Assembly: GCA_964439085.1 (NCBI GenBank)
Contig: CAYTNB010000030.1
Location: forward strand, 1 to 19,811
Direction: 5' to 3'
Length of the DNA: 19,811 bases
From: JAADIV01 sp964439085
GTDB lineage: Bacteria > Desulfobacterota > Desulfobulbia > Desulfobulbales > VMSU01
In this document: positions 6,928 to 14,754 of the stretch, piece by piece
How positions within the stretch are numbered: position 1 is the first letter of the stretch
How the letters are laid out: the number at the start of each line of letters is the position of its first letter
Position numbers and translations under genes: made by a program
The notes under the pieces: model-generated
The model's database searches: none
What the model was told of the DNA's origin: nothing
The model's input: only the letters and a program-made list of their open reading frames with translations

Positions 6928-8172
6928 ATGGATTGCAAAAACTTATTTTTTCTGCTGGTTGATGATAATTCTACCATGCTGGCCTTGATGATGCCTATGC
7001 TAAAAGGTCTTGGCTATGTCAATTTTATTGTTGCCTCTAATGGCCAGGAGGCTTGGTATAAGCTCAATCATGAGGAAAAAATTGATATTATTCTTTCGGA
7101 TTTGATTATGCCCAAAATTGATGGGATTGAACTGCTGGGTATGGTTAGGAACGCAGAAAAATTTTGGGATCTGCCCTTCATTATGATTACCGGAGAGGAA
7201 AACCAGGGCCAATTGATGTCATCCGTTGAGATCGATGTCAACTCCTATATTATCAAGCCCTTTACACCGGACAAACTGGACAAGGAGATATCCGCTGTTC
7301 TCCATGAAAAATATGATCCGCCGCCTTACCACCTGGCCTTGCGGCATGGCCGAGAATTATTGTTTCAGCAAAATGAGCCTGAGGCGGCCTGGACCTGTTT
7401 TGAAAAGGCCGGGGCGTTGCATCCTCTTGAGGCCGATCCTCATTATTTTAGAGCCATTATCCATGAACAACTGGGTAGAATTGATGAGGCTAAGGAATGT
7501 TTGCGCCAGTGTATACGTTTAAAGGAAGCCCATACAAAGGCCCATGATCTCTTGGCCCTGATTTATCATCGGGAACAAAATTACGCAGAAGAGGTCAAAG
7601 TTCTAAATACTATCAGTGAATTATCCCCCAATAATATAGCTCGTAATATTACCCTGGCTAATGCCTATGCCAAGCTCGATGACAAGGTGGCGGTAAAAAA
7701 TATCCTAACGCACTCAGCAAAACTTGCTAAGAAACAGGGGAAAACCCATGATCGGACTTTTATGACCAAAATATTTAAAACCTATTTGAAAACGGCAGGG
7801 CTGGGTGATGATGCCGAGGGGGTCTACAGGAAATACATTGATAGACGGATGGATAACCCCCAGTTACTAAACCGTTTTGCCATGATTCTTAAGGAAAATA
7901 AGTATTTTGATACGGCAATTTCTTTTCTTGAAAAAATTGTCAGGATTTGGCGGACGGTTAAGCTGCACGATATAACCTCTGATGATATGGCGGTGTATTA
8001 TTTTAACCTGGCGGTGGTTCATGTCGAAATGACGATGGTTAATGGCAGGACGTTGGCAGAGCGACGTACAGGCTATGAAGAGGCCCGGGCAATTGTCGAT
8101 AAGTCGCTGGATTGCAATAATCGTCATGCTGATGCGATGAAGCTGTTGGCCTGGCTGGATAAGAAGCTATAG
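6928..8172 (+). CDS. CheY-like receiver fused to TPR repeats
   Basis: 414 residues. The receiver (1 to about 125) has all phosphorylation residues: Asp12/Asp13, phospho-acceptor Asp58 (LSDLIMPKIDG), Thr88 (IMITGEE) and Lys110 (IIKPF). After it, from about 135 to 412, come degenerate tetratricopeptide helices, e.g. GRELLFQQNEPEAAWTCFEK, HYFRAIIHEQLGRIDEAKEC and ALIYHREQNYAEEVKVLNTI. There is no DNA-binding or enzymatic domain, so output is probably through protein-protein contact. GGGAGAGG precedes ATG 6928 by a few bases. No kinase gene adjoins it; its partner is not visible, and it may take phosphate from a distant kinase. Similar receiver-TPR proteins are known to me from delta- and magnetotactic proteobacteria, without a defined role. 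Confidence 0.88.
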   Translation: MDCKNLFFLLVDDNSTMLALMMPMLKGLGYVNFIVASNGQEAWYKLNHEEKIDIILSDLIMPKIDGIELLGMVRNAEKFWDLPFIMITGEENQGQLMSSVEIDVNSYIIKPFTPDKLDKEISAVLHEKYDPPPYHLALRHGRELLFQQNEPEAAWTCFEKAGALHPLEADPHYFRAIIHEQLGRIDEAKECLRQCIRLKEAHTKAHDLLALIYHREQNYAEEVKVLNTISELSPNNIARNITLANAYAKLDDKVAVKNILTHSAKLAKKQGKTHDRTFMTKIFKTYLKTAGLGDDAEGVYRKYIDRRMDNPQLLNRFAMILKENKYFDTAISFLEKIVRIWRTVKLHDITSDDMAVYYFNLAVVHVEMTMVNGRTLAERRTGYEEARAIVDKSLDCNNRHADAMKLLAWLDKKL

Positions 8173-8205
8173 AGCTGTGCGAAAAGGATGAACTGCGAAC
8201 GTCCT

Positions 8206-8247
8206 GCTAAGCGAAGACTCCGACATCGAATAAGGCGCTTTTGATGT
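8206..8247 (+). repeat. Short dispersed repeat with hairpin, copy B
   Basis: GCTAAGCGAAGACTCCGAC (8206-8224) matches GCTAAGCGTAGACTCCGAT at 14587-14605 in 17 of 19 positions. In both copies it is followed by a hairpin; here GACATC (8222-8227) pairs with a GATGTC about 15 nt later. The copy is in the gap between the receiver-TPR gene and adk. Confidence 0.55.
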
Positions 8248-8398
8248 CCCCTAATAGACCGTTAATCTGTAAAGTTTGATCTACCTTTATGCTACCTTAT
8301 TGGGGCGAAATAGTGTATGATAGCCGATTGTCTTGCGCTGTCCTAGGTACGTGGCTTCTTCTTAATGTGATTTCGTCATATGAAAAGATAGTGTTGCT

Positions 8399-8426
8399 TT
8401 GACAACCGTTTAAAGATACTTATCCT
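8399..8426 (+). promoter_or_regulatory. Sigma70-type promoter upstream of adk
   Basis: A perfect TTGACA (8399-8404) is 16 nt from TATCCT (8421-8426), about 30 nt before the adk ATG. AGGAG at 8447-8451 is the ribosome site, with 6-nt spacing. It could drive adk, trmFO and the following genes. Confidence 0.65.
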
Positions 8427-8457
8427 TTACAAAAATTAAATTTATCAGGAGAAAAAA

Positions 8458-9105
8458 ATGAAGGTAATGTTGTTGGGCGCTCCCGGCGCTGGAAAGGGTA
8501 CTGTGGCAAAATTATTAACGGCCCTGGATGGTTCTGTGCAAATATCCACTGGTGATATATTACGGGCTGAAGTACGGGCTGGTTCCGACTTGGGTAAAGA
8601 GGCGCAGGGTTTTATGAATGCCGGTGATCTGGTTCCGGATACCGTTATTATGGGCATGATGGAGAAACGCTTGCAGGAACCTGATTGTCGAAAGGGTTTT
8701 TTACTGGACGGTTTTCCCCGTACCATCCCGCAGGCCGAAGAGTTAAAAACGATGATGGCAAAGTTAAATATCGACCTGGATATGGTCGTTAATATTGATG
8801 TGCCGCGTGATGTTATCCTTGATCGTCTCTGCACCAGAAGGACATGCGAAAATGCCGAGTGCCAGGCCATCTATAACGTGAAGAGCAATCCCACGAAGAA
8901 TGACGGTATTTGTGATAAATGTGGAAGCCCTGTTATCCAACGCGCTGATGAGACCGAAGAGGCTATAACACACCGTTTGGAGACCTATAACGAGAAGACT
9001 GCTCCCCTGATTGGTTTCTATGAGAAAGAGGGGAAATTTCAGAATATTCCCTGTACTTCAAGCGATGATGTGGTTAATGCTGTTAAAATAAAGCTGGGAA
9101 TATAA
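8458..9105 (+). CDS. adk: Adenylate kinase with a four-Cys lid
   Basis: 215 residues, normal for a long-form adenylate kinase, which interconverts ATP + AMP and 2 ADP in the cytoplasm. The P-loop GAPGAGKGT is at residues 7-15; STGDILR and LLDGFPRT (AMP site) follow. The lid contains Cys130, Cys135, Cys152 and Cys155, i.e. C-x4-C-x16-C-x2-C, like the zinc-binding lids of Gram-positive enzymes but with four instead of the usual two residues in the first pair. The protein probably binds a metal in the lid. It has a strong promoter and ribosome site and leads the following gene cluster; trmFO begins 3 nt after its stop. Confidence 0.96.
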   Translation: MKVMLLGAPGAGKGTVAKLLTALDGSVQISTGDILRAEVRAGSDLGKEAQGFMNAGDLVPDTVIMGMMEKRLQEPDCRKGFLLDGFPRTIPQAEELKTMMAKLNIDLDMVVNIDVPRDVILDRLCTRRTCENAECQAIYNVKSNPTKNDGICDKCGSPVIQRADETEEAITHRLETYNEKTAPLIGFYEKEGKFQNIPCTSSDDVVNAVKIKLGI

Positions 9106-9108
9106 ATT

Positions 9109-10587
9109 ATGAGCGGACAGCTTGTTGCCCATAATGGGGCGGAGCCGTCCGTCACAATCATTGGCGGCGGTTTGGCGGGTTGTGAGGCGGCTTGGCAGGT
9201 TGCCCGCCACGGTTGCCGGGTTAGGCTTTATGAGATGAAACCGGCACGTTTCAGCCCGGCTCATAGTATGCCTGAGCTGGCCGAGTTGGTTTGTAGCAAT
9301 TCTCTACGCTCTGATTCCCCTGATTCCGCCGTTGGCCTTCTTAAAGAAGAAATGCGGCGGCTCGGTTCTCTGCTTATTGAGGTTGCTGAACAGTGCCGGG
9401 TTCCTGCAGGTAAGGCTTTGGCCGTTGATCGCCAACACTTCGCTAGAGAAATTACGGCTCGTCTGCAAGATCATCCCCTGATTACCATTGTCCATGAGGA
9501 GGTGCATGAATTACCGGTCGATTGTGGACAGAATGCCCAGAATCCACTCATTTTGGCCACCGGCCCTCTGACTACCGAAGAACTTACCGCCTCTCTGGCT
9601 GGATTCACCGGTCAGCAGCATCTGGCCTTTTACGATGCCATTGCCCCTATTATCGCTGTAGATTCCCTTGACCGTAATATTGTTTATCAGGCCTCCCGTT
9701 ATGATGACGGGCCTGGTGACTATCTGAACTGCCCCTTTGATCGAGACCAGTATGAGCAATTTATAGCTGCCTTGAAGGAAGGTGAACGTGTCCCTTTTAA
9801 AGAGTTTGAAAAGCCCGGCCCTGTGGAGCTGGATAATGCCCTTTACGGTTTGAACCAGGCAGAGGATAAGCCAAATAACTTGGCACCTAAAAAATCAGGT
9901 GTAGATAGTAAGCCCAAAGGGCCTAACTATTTTGAAGGCTGCCTGCCTATCGAAGTGATGCTGGAACGGGGCGATAATACCCTACGTTTTGGGCCCATGA
10001 AACCTGTTGGGCTGCCAGACCCGCGTACGGGTAAAGATCCTTATGCTGTTGTGCAATTACGTTTTGAAAATCTGGAAGGTACTACAGTCAATATGGTTGG
10101 TTTTCAAACCAAATTGAAATATGGCGAGCAAAAGAAGGTCTTTTCGTTGATTCCCGGGCTGGAACATGCCGGGTTTGTCCGTTTGGGCAGTGTACATCGC
10201 AACACCTTTATTAAGGCTCCCGAAATACTTAATAAATATCTGCAATTTAAGGATCGTCCGGGGCTTCTCCTGGCAGGTCAGATTACCGGGGTGGAAGGCT
10301 ATGTTGAGTCAACCGCTATGGGGCTGCTTGCCGGTCGTAATGCCGCTTGTCTGGCCTTGGGAAGACCTTTGACAACCCCGCCCCCGGAGACGGCCCACGG
10401 CGTTCTGCTGCATCATCTAACCAATACGGAGGTGAAACGTTTTCAGCCTTCCAATGTAAATTTTGGTCTTTTTCCCCCCCTGAATAAAAAACTTCCTAAA
10501 AAACAGAGAGGACAATACCGTGCGGAACTGGCGCTTGCAGCCCTGCAAAAATGGCAGGACGATAACGAGACGAATAGCGGCGTTTGA
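9109..10587 (+). CDS. trmFO: tRNA uracil-54 C5-methyltransferase, folate/FAD-dependent
   Basis: 492 residues. TrmFO (formerly Gid) makes ribothymidine at position 54 of the tRNA T loop, using methylenetetrahydrofolate and FAD. The FAD-binding IIGGGLAGCEAAWQ is near residues 17-30; CSNSLRSD, the FEGCLPIE and RFGPMKPVGLPDPRTG stretches, NMVGFQTKLKYGEQK and the C-terminal FQPSNVNFGLFPPL are all family signatures. It is longer than the usual 430-460 residues. Part of the excess is a Lys/Pro/Asn-rich insertion at about 245-275 just before FEGCLPIE, and the C-terminal tail after the FGLFPPL segment is lysine-rich. The ribosome site is weak; translation is likely coupled to adk. The next gene overlaps its 3' end by 68 nt. 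Confidence 0.95.
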   Translation: MSGQLVAHNGAEPSVTIIGGGLAGCEAAWQVARHGCRVRLYEMKPARFSPAHSMPELAELVCSNSLRSDSPDSAVGLLKEEMRRLGSLLIEVAEQCRVPAGKALAVDRQHFAREITARLQDHPLITIVHEEVHELPVDCGQNAQNPLILATGPLTTEELTASLAGFTGQQHLAFYDAIAPIIAVDSLDRNIVYQASRYDDGPGDYLNCPFDRDQYEQFIAALKEGERVPFKEFEKPGPVELDNALYGLNQAEDKPNNLAPKKSGVDSKPKGPNYFEGCLPIEVMLERGDNTLRFGPMKPVGLPDPRTGKDPYAVVQLRFENLEGTTVNMVGFQTKLKYGEQKKVFSLIPGLEHAGFVRLGSVHRNTFIKAPEILNKYLQFKDRPGLLLAGQITGVEGYVESTAMGLLAGRNAACLALGRPLTTPPPETAHGVLLHHLTNTEVKRFQPSNVNFGLFPPLNKKLPKKQRGQYRAELALAALQKWQDDNETNSGV

Positions 10588-13582
10588 GCTATTTACCGTT
10601 CTCTGTTTCTTGTTTATGACCTCGGTAGCTCAGGGCATCGCAGCCCCTCAGCCGGTGATTGATTATCAATTGGACGTTGCCTTTGATTTTCCCTTTCAAA
10701 TGATCAAAGGGACGGCCTTGATTAATGTTCCAGCCAATAAAACCACAGTCTTGCATTGTGAGGGGCTTACTGTCACGGATCTTGAAATTGATGGCCGTCC
10801 GCGGAGGGATAAGCTGCGGATGGGCCGTCTAACGGTGGAACAAAAGCCTGTTCCGCAACGTTTGATAATTCATTATCAGAAAGTGGTCTCGAAAATGTCG
10901 GAGGGGTTGATAAGCCCTCAGGGCATCGCCTTAACCGATGCCTGGTATCCGCAGGTGGAGGACCCGAGCCTCTTTCACCTCCAAGCGGCCATTCCCTCCA
11001 ATTTTTCGGCGGTCTCCGAGGCCGACAGTATTGAGACAGAATCCTGGCCTGGCGGCAGGACGGTGAATTTTGAATTTCCACGTCCTCTTGCTTATCTCCA
11101 TTTTATCGCTGGCCCATATGAGGTGACTAAAAAGACTTTTTCCTCCGGCAAGACCATCTATGCCTATTTTTTTAAGGAGGATGCCAGTCTGGCCAAGTCC
11201 TATCTCGAAAAGGGCTTAGGGTATCTGGAACGCTACGAAAAGCTTATCGGCCCCTATCCCTACAAGAGATTCAGTATTGTTGAAAACCGCCTGCCTACGG
11301 GCTATGCCATGCCCACCTTCACGATGTTGGGCCAGTCTGTGGCTCGTCTGCCCTTTATTGTTGATACTTCCCTTGGGCATGAAATTCTCCATTCCTGGTT
11401 TGGTAACGCCATTGGGGTGGATTATAGCCAGGGGAATTGGTGTGAGGGGCTGACCACCTATCTGGCCGATCAAGCCTTCGCTGTGGATCGGCACAAGGGC
11501 GCCGAGTATCGCAAGAGTCTGTTGATCAAATATGCTAATTATGGGCGTGATGATTTAGGTGGCGCTATTCGTGACTTTATCGGTGGTGAGGCACGGCCCA
11601 ATCCCACCCGCCGGGCTCAGCGGGCAGTGGGATACGGCAAGACAGCGATGGTTTTCCATATGCTACGTCTGCGGGTTGGCGATGATATTTTTTATAAGGC
11701 CCTGCGTGATTTTTATCAAAATATGGATGGTCGAGATGCTAATTGGCAGGATATTGCGGCAAGTGTTAAGGAGGCGGGTGCCGCAAATCTGGATGGCTTT
11801 TTTGAACAGTGGCTTGAACGTAAGGACGTCCCGGAAATCAAGGCTGAAAAATTTAGCCTCGATGAGGTGAAAGGCGAATTGCAGCTTAAATTTACCTTGG
11901 TACAGGGCACGAATAAACCTTACGATCTGGATGTTCCTATCCTCATTGAGAATAGCGGTGACAATCTGCGCCAGGTTATTCATTTGAGTGCTAAGATGAA
12001 AGAGATTACGATCACTCTGGATCAGTATCCGCTCCGATTACTTATTGACCCCAAATATGATCTGATGCGTAAATTGTCCGACGATGAAATGCCGCCTGTC
12101 TGGTCGTGGTATGAGGGGGCTACCAAAAAATTGGCGGTGGTTAATTCCTCGGCTGAGTATGATATTTACGACTCCTATATTACCCAATTGGAAAAAGAAA
12201 AGGCCAACATTAGTGCCGCTGACGAGGTAAGTGATGAAGATTTGGCTGCCGGAGCGGTGGTTTATTTAGGTACCTCTGGCCCCGTGGCCCGTGGTCTTTT
12301 TGCGAATCCTGCCTATCCGGCTAGCGGTTTTACGGTGGATGTGCGAAAAAATCCCCTAAATCCCAAGGTGCCAGCTGTCCTGATGCGGGCCGCCGATCAG
12401 AATGAACTGCGGGCCGGGCTTCGGAAACTCCGGCATTACGGCAAATACAGCTATCTGCATTTTGAGCGTGGTCATGTCACTGAAAAGCGTATTACCCCAG
12501 CGGATATGGGAATGATTTATGTATTATCTCCTGAACCTGCCGGGGTGAAGGTTCAGCATGTTCAGGATCTCAATAAAATTGTTGATGAACTGCAAAATAA
12601 ACGGGTGGTTTATGCCGGTGAGGCTCATACTCGTTACACCGATCATAAATTACAACTGCGCCTGATCAGGGAGTTGTATAATCGGGGCGTGGATCTGGCC
12701 ATTGGTATGGAGATGTTTCCCAGTGAAGCCCAGCCCGTCCTGGATGATTTTGTGGCTGGTAAGATTAATGAGGGCGAATTTCTGCACAAGAGTAAATATT
12801 TTAAGGTTTGGAGTTATGACTATCGACTCTATCGGGAAATATTAAATTTTGCCCGTCGCCATAAAATTCCGGTAATTGGCCTAAATATCGCAAAAGATAA
12901 AGTGAGTAAGGTTTATAAGGATGGCGGAATTTCTGCCCTGGCCCCCGAGGAAAAGATGGCCATTCCGCTGGATCGTGATTTGGATGTGGATGGGTATCGT
13001 GCTCGTATTGCCCAAGTTTACCAGATGCACACGGGGCGTGGTGGGCACGGTAATGTTAATGGTTTTTTCCAGGCTCAGGCCATTTGGGATGAGGTTATGG
13101 CCCAGAATATTGCCGATTATTTGATTGCTAATTCTGCTAAACACATGGTGGTTATTGCCGGGAAAGGGCATATTTTGAAAGACCAGGCCATTCCTCCCAG
13201 GGTGCAGCGACGTTTGTCAATACCGCAGGCGGTGGTTATTAATTCCACGAGTGGTGAAATGAATTTGCCGGCAGTGGATTACGTTATCTTTAGTCCAGAG
13301 GCCGAGTTGCCGCCTAAGGTTTTGATGGGAATTGTCATGGCTGTTGATGAGAAAAATGAGGCCATTAAAATTGAATCGGTATCACCCAAGAGTCCGGCCG
13401 CTGTGGCGGGGATAAAGAAGGACGACATCTTGTTGTCTCTGGATGGCAAAGCGGTACAGAGCGTGGCTGATGTGAAAATACTCATGCTGACCAAAAAACG
13501 GGGTGAAAAATTAAAGGCGGAGATTAAACGCCATCATGCGATTTTCTCAGATGAAAAGATTGATTTGGAAATGCAATTATGA
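10520..13582 (+). CDS. Secreted M1 metallopeptidase-like, ChaN and PDZ fusion protein
   Basis: 1020 residues. A signal peptide (hydrophobic about 19-38, cleavage near AQG or GIAA) implies export. An M1-like peptidase domain covers about 45-560: HEILH at 287-291 and a glutamate at 309 (GNWCEGLTTYLAD). The spacing is 17 residues between, one fewer than the classical 18, and the GAMEN substrate motif is replaced by NRLPTGYAMPTFT. A ChaN/Tiki-like domain (haem-binding or peptidase-like fold) occupies about 690-925, with GEAH at 700-703, GMEMFP, and GKGH near the end. A PDZ domain is at about 930-1010 (SPAAVAGIKKDDILLSLDGK). The GTG start at 10520 follows AGAGAGGA and overlaps trmFO; no better start precedes the signal sequence. 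Substrate is unknown. I recall this three-part architecture from delta-proteobacteria, so it is probably a family arrangement and not a local accident. Confidence 0.85.
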   Translation: MRNWRLQPCKNGRTITRRIAAFELFTVLCFLFMTSVAQGIAAPQPVIDYQLDVAFDFPFQMIKGTALINVPANKTTVLHCEGLTVTDLEIDGRPRRDKLRMGRLTVEQKPVPQRLIIHYQKVVSKMSEGLISPQGIALTDAWYPQVEDPSLFHLQAAIPSNFSAVSEADSIETESWPGGRTVNFEFPRPLAYLHFIAGPYEVTKKTFSSGKTIYAYFFKEDASLAKSYLEKGLGYLERYEKLIGPYPYKRFSIVENRLPTGYAMPTFTMLGQSVARLPFIVDTSLGHEILHSWFGNAIGVDYSQGNWCEGLTTYLADQAFAVDRHKGAEYRKSLLIKYANYGRDDLGGAIRDFIGGEARPNPTRRAQRAVGYGKTAMVFHMLRLRVGDDIFYKALRDFYQNMDGRDANWQDIAASVKEAGAANLDGFFEQWLERKDVPEIKAEKFSLDEVKGELQLKFTLVQGTNKPYDLDVPILIENSGDNLRQVIHLSAKMKEITITLDQYPLRLLIDPKYDLMRKLSDDEMPPVWSWYEGATKKLAVVNSSAEYDIYDSYITQLEKEKANISAADEVSDEDLAAGAVVYLGTSGPVARGLFANPAYPASGFTVDVRKNPLNPKVPAVLMRAADQNELRAGLRKLRHYGKYSYLHFERGHVTEKRITPADMGMIYVLSPEPAGVKVQHVQDLNKIVDELQNKRVVYAGEAHTRYTDHKLQLRLIRELYNRGVDLAIGMEMFPSEAQPVLDDFVAGKINEGEFLHKSKYFKVWSYDYRLYREILNFARRHKIPVIGLNIAKDKVSKVYKDGGISALAPEEKMAIPLDRDLDVDGYRARIAQVYQMHTGRGGHGNVNGFFQAQAIWDEVMAQNIADYLIANSAKHMVVIAGKGHILKDQAIPPRVQRRLSIPQAVVINSTSGEMNLPAVDYVIFSPEAELPPKVLMGIVMAVDEKNEAIKIESVSPKSPAAVAGIKKDDILLSLDGKAVQSVADVKILMLTKKRGEKLKAEIKRHHAIFSDEKIDLEMQL

Positions 13583-13612
13583 TGCTCCTTGTAAGGAGAA
13601 AATTACTTAAAG

Positions 13613-14383
13613 ATGCCTATTCTTGATACAACCGGTCGATTCCTGACTGATCTTAAAAAAATAATTTCTCTGCATGCCTCTTTCGGGATAGATTCCTATC
13701 CTCTGACGCCGGAGTTACGGGGTTTTTTCAGGAAGGCTCTGCCCAGAACGCAGAGCACCTCCAAAATTCCCAAGGTTACGGTGTCTCTTTCTACAGCATA
13801 TCGAAAAAAAGAGATGGACAAAGAGCCACTCATGACATCCTCTCTTACGGATGTCCGGCAGCAGTTGGGGGATTGCACCCGCTGTGACCTGCATGAAAAT
13901 CGTAGTGGTATTATGTTTGGCCGGGGCAGTCAAGAGGCTGAACTCTTTATAATTAGTGAATATCCCAATATTGTCGATGATGCTGAGGGGCTTTTATTTA
14001 GCGGCCCGGACGGAGATTTGCTGGCTAAGATGCTGGCTGCCATAAACCTTGATATGGAACAGGTTTACCTAGGCTCTATAGTTAAGTGTCGGGCCTCGGA
14101 AAGAAAACCGCCCAACTCCCAGGAAGTTGCTGCCTGCCTACCGTTTCTAATGGCCCAGATTGCAGCAGTATCCCCCAAGGTTATCTGCACCATGGGGACG
14201 CTGACGGCTCATGTTCTCTTAAAGAGTAAACAGCCGCTGATACGTTTACGGGGGCGTTGGCGGCAACTTAACGGTATCCCCCTGATGGCCACTTTCCATC
14301 CGTCTTACCTGCTTAAAAATCCGGAGATGAAGAAAGCGGTCTGGCAGGATTTACAGACAATTCAAAGTCGTCTCGAAGAGTAA
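13613..14383 (+). CDS. Type 4 uracil-DNA glycosylase with Fe-S cluster
   Basis: 256 residues. Residues 80-250 match the type 4 (thermostable/UDGa-like) family, which removes uracil from DNA and carries a 4Fe-4S cluster. The four cysteines are Cys88, Cys91, Cys159 and Cys175. The C-terminal catalytic motif is HPS at 229-231 (FHPSYLLKNP). The N-terminal motif is degenerate: canonical GEAPG-x2-ED reads SEYPN-IV-DD, keeping Glu116 but with other changes, so activity or specificity may differ. An N-terminal extension (1-75, including GIDSYPLTPELRGFF) is like that I recall in other delta-proteobacterial homologues. The gene starts 30 nt after the previous stop; AAGGAG is 14 nt from the ATG, unusually far, and lies in a CTCCTT-GT-AAGGAG palindrome. 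Confidence 0.88.
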   Translation: MPILDTTGRFLTDLKKIISLHASFGIDSYPLTPELRGFFRKALPRTQSTSKIPKVTVSLSTAYRKKEMDKEPLMTSSLTDVRQQLGDCTRCDLHENRSGIMFGRGSQEAELFIISEYPNIVDDAEGLLFSGPDGDLLAKMLAAINLDMEQVYLGSIVKCRASERKPPNSQEVAACLPFLMAQIAAVSPKVICTMGTLTAHVLLKSKQPLIRLRGRWRQLNGIPLMATFHPSYLLKNPEMKKAVWQDLQTIQSRLEE

Positions 14384-14413
14384 TCTTTTTAGCCACAGAT
14401 CTGTTTAGACGTC

Positions 14414-14514
14414 ATGGATAACACCCTGTAACGACGTCGGGAGTCATCCAGAATGTCTGATAGCTGACAAAAATAATTGATCATCATCTCAATGTGTTAC
14501 GGGTGTCAACCATA
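14414..14514. repeat. Imperfect inverted repeat, about 20-bp arms
   Basis: ACACCCTGTAAC (14421-14432) pairs with GTTACGGGTGT (14496-14506) with one bulged base. Pairing continues imperfectly outward (CATGGATA with the complement of CAACCATA). It may be a decayed small mobile repeat or a structured 3' UTR. Confidence 0.4.
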
Positions 14515-14586
14515 TCAGTACCTTACAAATTGTTTTCTCGGAGTTTGTGCTTACCTGTTTTATAGAAAAGAATTTATAAGGAACTT

Positions 14587-14625
14587 GCTAAGCGTAGACT
14601 CCGATGCCCCCTCGTGGGGTGTTAG
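14587..14625 (+). repeat. Dispersed repeat with CCCC/GGGG hairpin, copy C
   Basis: The first half (14587-14605) matches copy B near 8206 (17 of 19); the second half (14607-14625, CCCCCTCGTGGGGTGTTAG) matches copy A near 1412 on the opposite strand (18 of 19). So this copy links the other two into one family. All three are intergenic. Confidence 0.6.
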
Positions 14626-14754
14626 TTCACTTACTAAAGTTGACGGTCTCGCAAAAAGTCGAAAAGCCATTTCTCGCACCTAATAATTTCAATAGGTTAG
14701 CTATGCCGAAATCGCAAAAAGTCCATCAAAGTTAAACCGCCTTAAATTTTATCT

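Larger units (their letters stand above)
14384..14754. other. 371-nt intergenic region with repeats, no gene seen
   Basis: No supported gene; a 68-codon frame here lies across repeat sequence and has no ribosome site. The region holds an imperfect inverted repeat (14414-14433 with 14496-14514), the dispersed repeat copy (14587-14625), and two copies of TCGCAAAAAGTC (14649-14660 and 14712-14723), a word I associate with dispersed repeats in delta-proteobacterial genomes. No clear promoter for the kinase was found. Confidence 0.6.

Noticed and set aside
8445..8870. 141-codon minus-strand frame over adk
   Set aside because: Antisense shadow of adenylate kinase.
14477..14683. 68-codon plus-strand frame
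   Set aside because: It lies across dispersed repeat sequence and lacks a ribosome site.
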